Assembly (NCBI GenBank): GCA_947172415.1
Contig: OX359190.1
Location: 682,001 to 746,000 of the forward strand
Source: Chondrosia reniformis
Taxonomy: Eukaryota > Porifera > Demospongiae > Chondrillida > Chondrillidae
Length of the DNA stretch: 64,000 bases
Direction of reading: 5' to 3'
The notes beneath the pieces were generated by a model, which worked only from the letters and a program-made list of their open reading frames with translations, had not been told where the DNA came from and did no database searches. Shown here one piece after another: positions 62,695-64,000 of the stretch; positions within the stretch are counted from its first letter, which is position 1; every line of letters starts with the position of its first letter. A program made the position numbers and the translations under genes.

Positions 62695-63050
62695 GAATAC
62701 CAGAGAGTGGAAGGCCTGGGTAAAGGGAGGTTGGAGGAAGGCCTGGGGAAAGGGAGGTTGGAGGAAGGCCTGGGGAAAGGGAACCAGGAGGAAGGCCCGG
62801 GGAAAGGGAGGTTGGAGGAAGGCCTGGGGAAAGGGAGGTAGGAGGACGGCCTGGGGAAAGGGAGGTTGGAGGAAGGCCTGGGGAAAGGGAGGTTGGAGGA
62901 AGGCCCGGGGAAAGGGAGGTTGGAGGAAGGCCCGGGGAAAGGGAGGTTGGAGGAAGGCCCGGGGAAAGGGAGGTTGGAGGAAGGCCTGGGGAAAGGGAGC
63001 CAGGAGGAAGGCCTGGGGAAAGGGAGCCAGGAGGAAGGCCAGGGAGAGGA
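62695..63050. repeat. 27-bp GC-rich minisatellite
   Basis: About thirteen copies of GGAAGGCCTGGGGAAAGGGA plus GGTTGGA, with GGAGCCAGGA and CCCGGGG variants. The 27-bp period gives an open frame repeating EEGLGKGRL and a complementary one repeating SNLPFPRPS; both are artefacts. Confidence 0.93.
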
Positions 63051-63884
63051 TGACTTCATTAAATGTTTGGCAGTTGGTTCTTCCTGGAAAGTTTTAACAG
63101 ATGAAAAGTTAGGGCAGCTTATTTCAAAGATTAAATGGAGGAAAGGGAGGTCTTTCCAGGAGGCACTCTAGAGACCCTACCTGCCTTTGTTTCACAGACG
63201 TCATCTGGAGTAAAGGAACATCCTCTCAATTTATCCAAACCTGCGCAACCTGGTCACATGGTAGTACCTGGTAGGGTGGGTTGGACCTAAGTTATGTGGC
63301 TGAATTATACCGTTTCCACATGTGCATCGATATCAGGTTGAACCCAGGTTGATGAAAAGCGAGCTGAACTTGGGTATAACTCAGTTTTGCTCACATTATA
63401 AAAAGCGCAATACAAACAATATATACAAACATCTTAATTTGCTTTTTCACACCTTGCTGTAGCCAGGGGTCAACCCTACTTTTGAAAATTATTATTAGAC
63501 TAGGGACTGAATTATCAGGGTTCAACAGTACTAAAAATAATGTACTTTGAATTTGGGAGTCCATTGAAGCAAGTCATGTTCTAAAGATCACCCACCCACA
63601 ATAAGACTGATTGATGCAATGAATGACAGGACCTTGTAAGAACCAAAATTACAAAGGATCAAAGTGAAGGGCATGACATTCAGTGAGTACACTGACCACA
63701 CACATGGATCTAAGGTTTAATAAACCTCCTGAACCTATTCATACCTGACACATTTTCCTTTGTAGCCATAAGGAAGGTCACTCTCACACAATGGGTAGAG
63801 GTCAGAGGTCAGAGGTCAGGGTATCACCCTATGATTCATGTTTATTCATTCTTAGTCATTCAAATAGTACATTGTCTTTTAACT

Positions 63885-64000
63885 GCTTCTACCTCTCTAG
63901 TGTGACCACCTCTAAAAAGTAGCTACCTCTCTAATGTAACCACCTCTCTAGTGTGACCACCTGTATATAGTAGCTACCTCTCTAGTGTGACCACCTGTAT
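63885..64000. repeat. 17-bp satellite CTCTCTAGTGTGACCAC, right-edge array
   Basis: Degenerate copies with TGTATATAGTAGCTAC interruptions; it runs off the window. Same unit and orientation as 43758-43960. Confidence 0.85.

Larger units (their letters stand above)
59157..64000. other. Large DARS1 intron or upstream region, no exon recognised
   Basis: No further DARS1 exon was found on minus in 4.8 kb, although about 325 N-terminal residues remain to be encoded. The region carries a 130-bp satellite, a large hairpin, a 27-bp minisatellite and unique AT-rich sequence. A duplicated stretch, AATATGGCCGCCCCCAATAG, occurs at 61391 and 62005. Confidence 0.55.

Noticed and set aside
62635..63171. Open frames repeating EEGLGKGRL (plus) and SNLPFPRPS (minus)
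   Set aside because: The 27-bp minisatellite has a period divisible by three, so open frames appear on both strands without coding constraint.
63728..63795. Possible minus-strand exon encoding SDLPYGYKGKCVR
   Set aside because: A usable donor exists, but the peptide does not match DARS1 and no partner exon was found.

Overview
The window is eukaryotic and comes from an animal nuclear genome. It is AT-rich, genes are split by many short GT-AG introns, and it encodes animal-type regulators (an ETS factor, a PAR-type bZIP factor, a GPATCH8-like protein). Together with a family I know mainly from cnidarian and sponge gene sets, this suggests an early-branching invertebrate, most likely a sponge. 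That assignment is inference. Tandem repeats, fold-back elements and one short interspersed family fill nearly every intron and gap.

Layout, left to right. Positions 1-486 hold the end of an unrecognised minus-strand gene. A seven-exon GPATCH8-like gene follows on plus (1265-5297). Positions 5298-13477 are gene-poor and repeat-rich. Next come an ETS factor (13524-15032, plus) and F-actin capping protein alpha (15521-18025, plus). Minus-strand AARSD1 (19273-22520) lies only 61 bp downstream of the stop codon of minus-strand TIMELESS, whose exons run from 44079 down to 22582 and which may start further right.

A 7.5-kb TIMELESS intron (25631-33160) contains, on the opposite strand, three tandem intronless genes for a type II membrane protein: a TM anchor, a coiled-coil stalk and a cysteine-containing ectodomain. 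The first copy is broken by a 2-base deletion. Each copy keeps its own TATA box. This nested cluster is the best candidate in the window for a poorly described system; it looks like a small receptor family.

Further right, a plus-strand gene (44677-49939) of unknown function has a 49-base last exon behind a 4.5-kb intron that carries a 1-kb minisatellite. A small orphan gene (50072-51668) has a perfect PAR-bZIP site just upstream of its TATA box. A PAR-bZIP gene follows (53779-54518, plus). Its 3' end converges on cytoplasmic aspartyl-tRNA synthetase (54878-59156 and beyond, minus), whose N-terminal exons lie outside the window. The right end (59157-64000) is intron sequence with satellites.

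Several genes are housekeeping: fork protection (TIMELESS), translation quality control and tRNA charging (AARSD1, DARS1), and actin capping (CAPZA). Their exon junctions were fixed by reading frame, splice consensus and family similarity recalled from memory. No alignment or database search was run.
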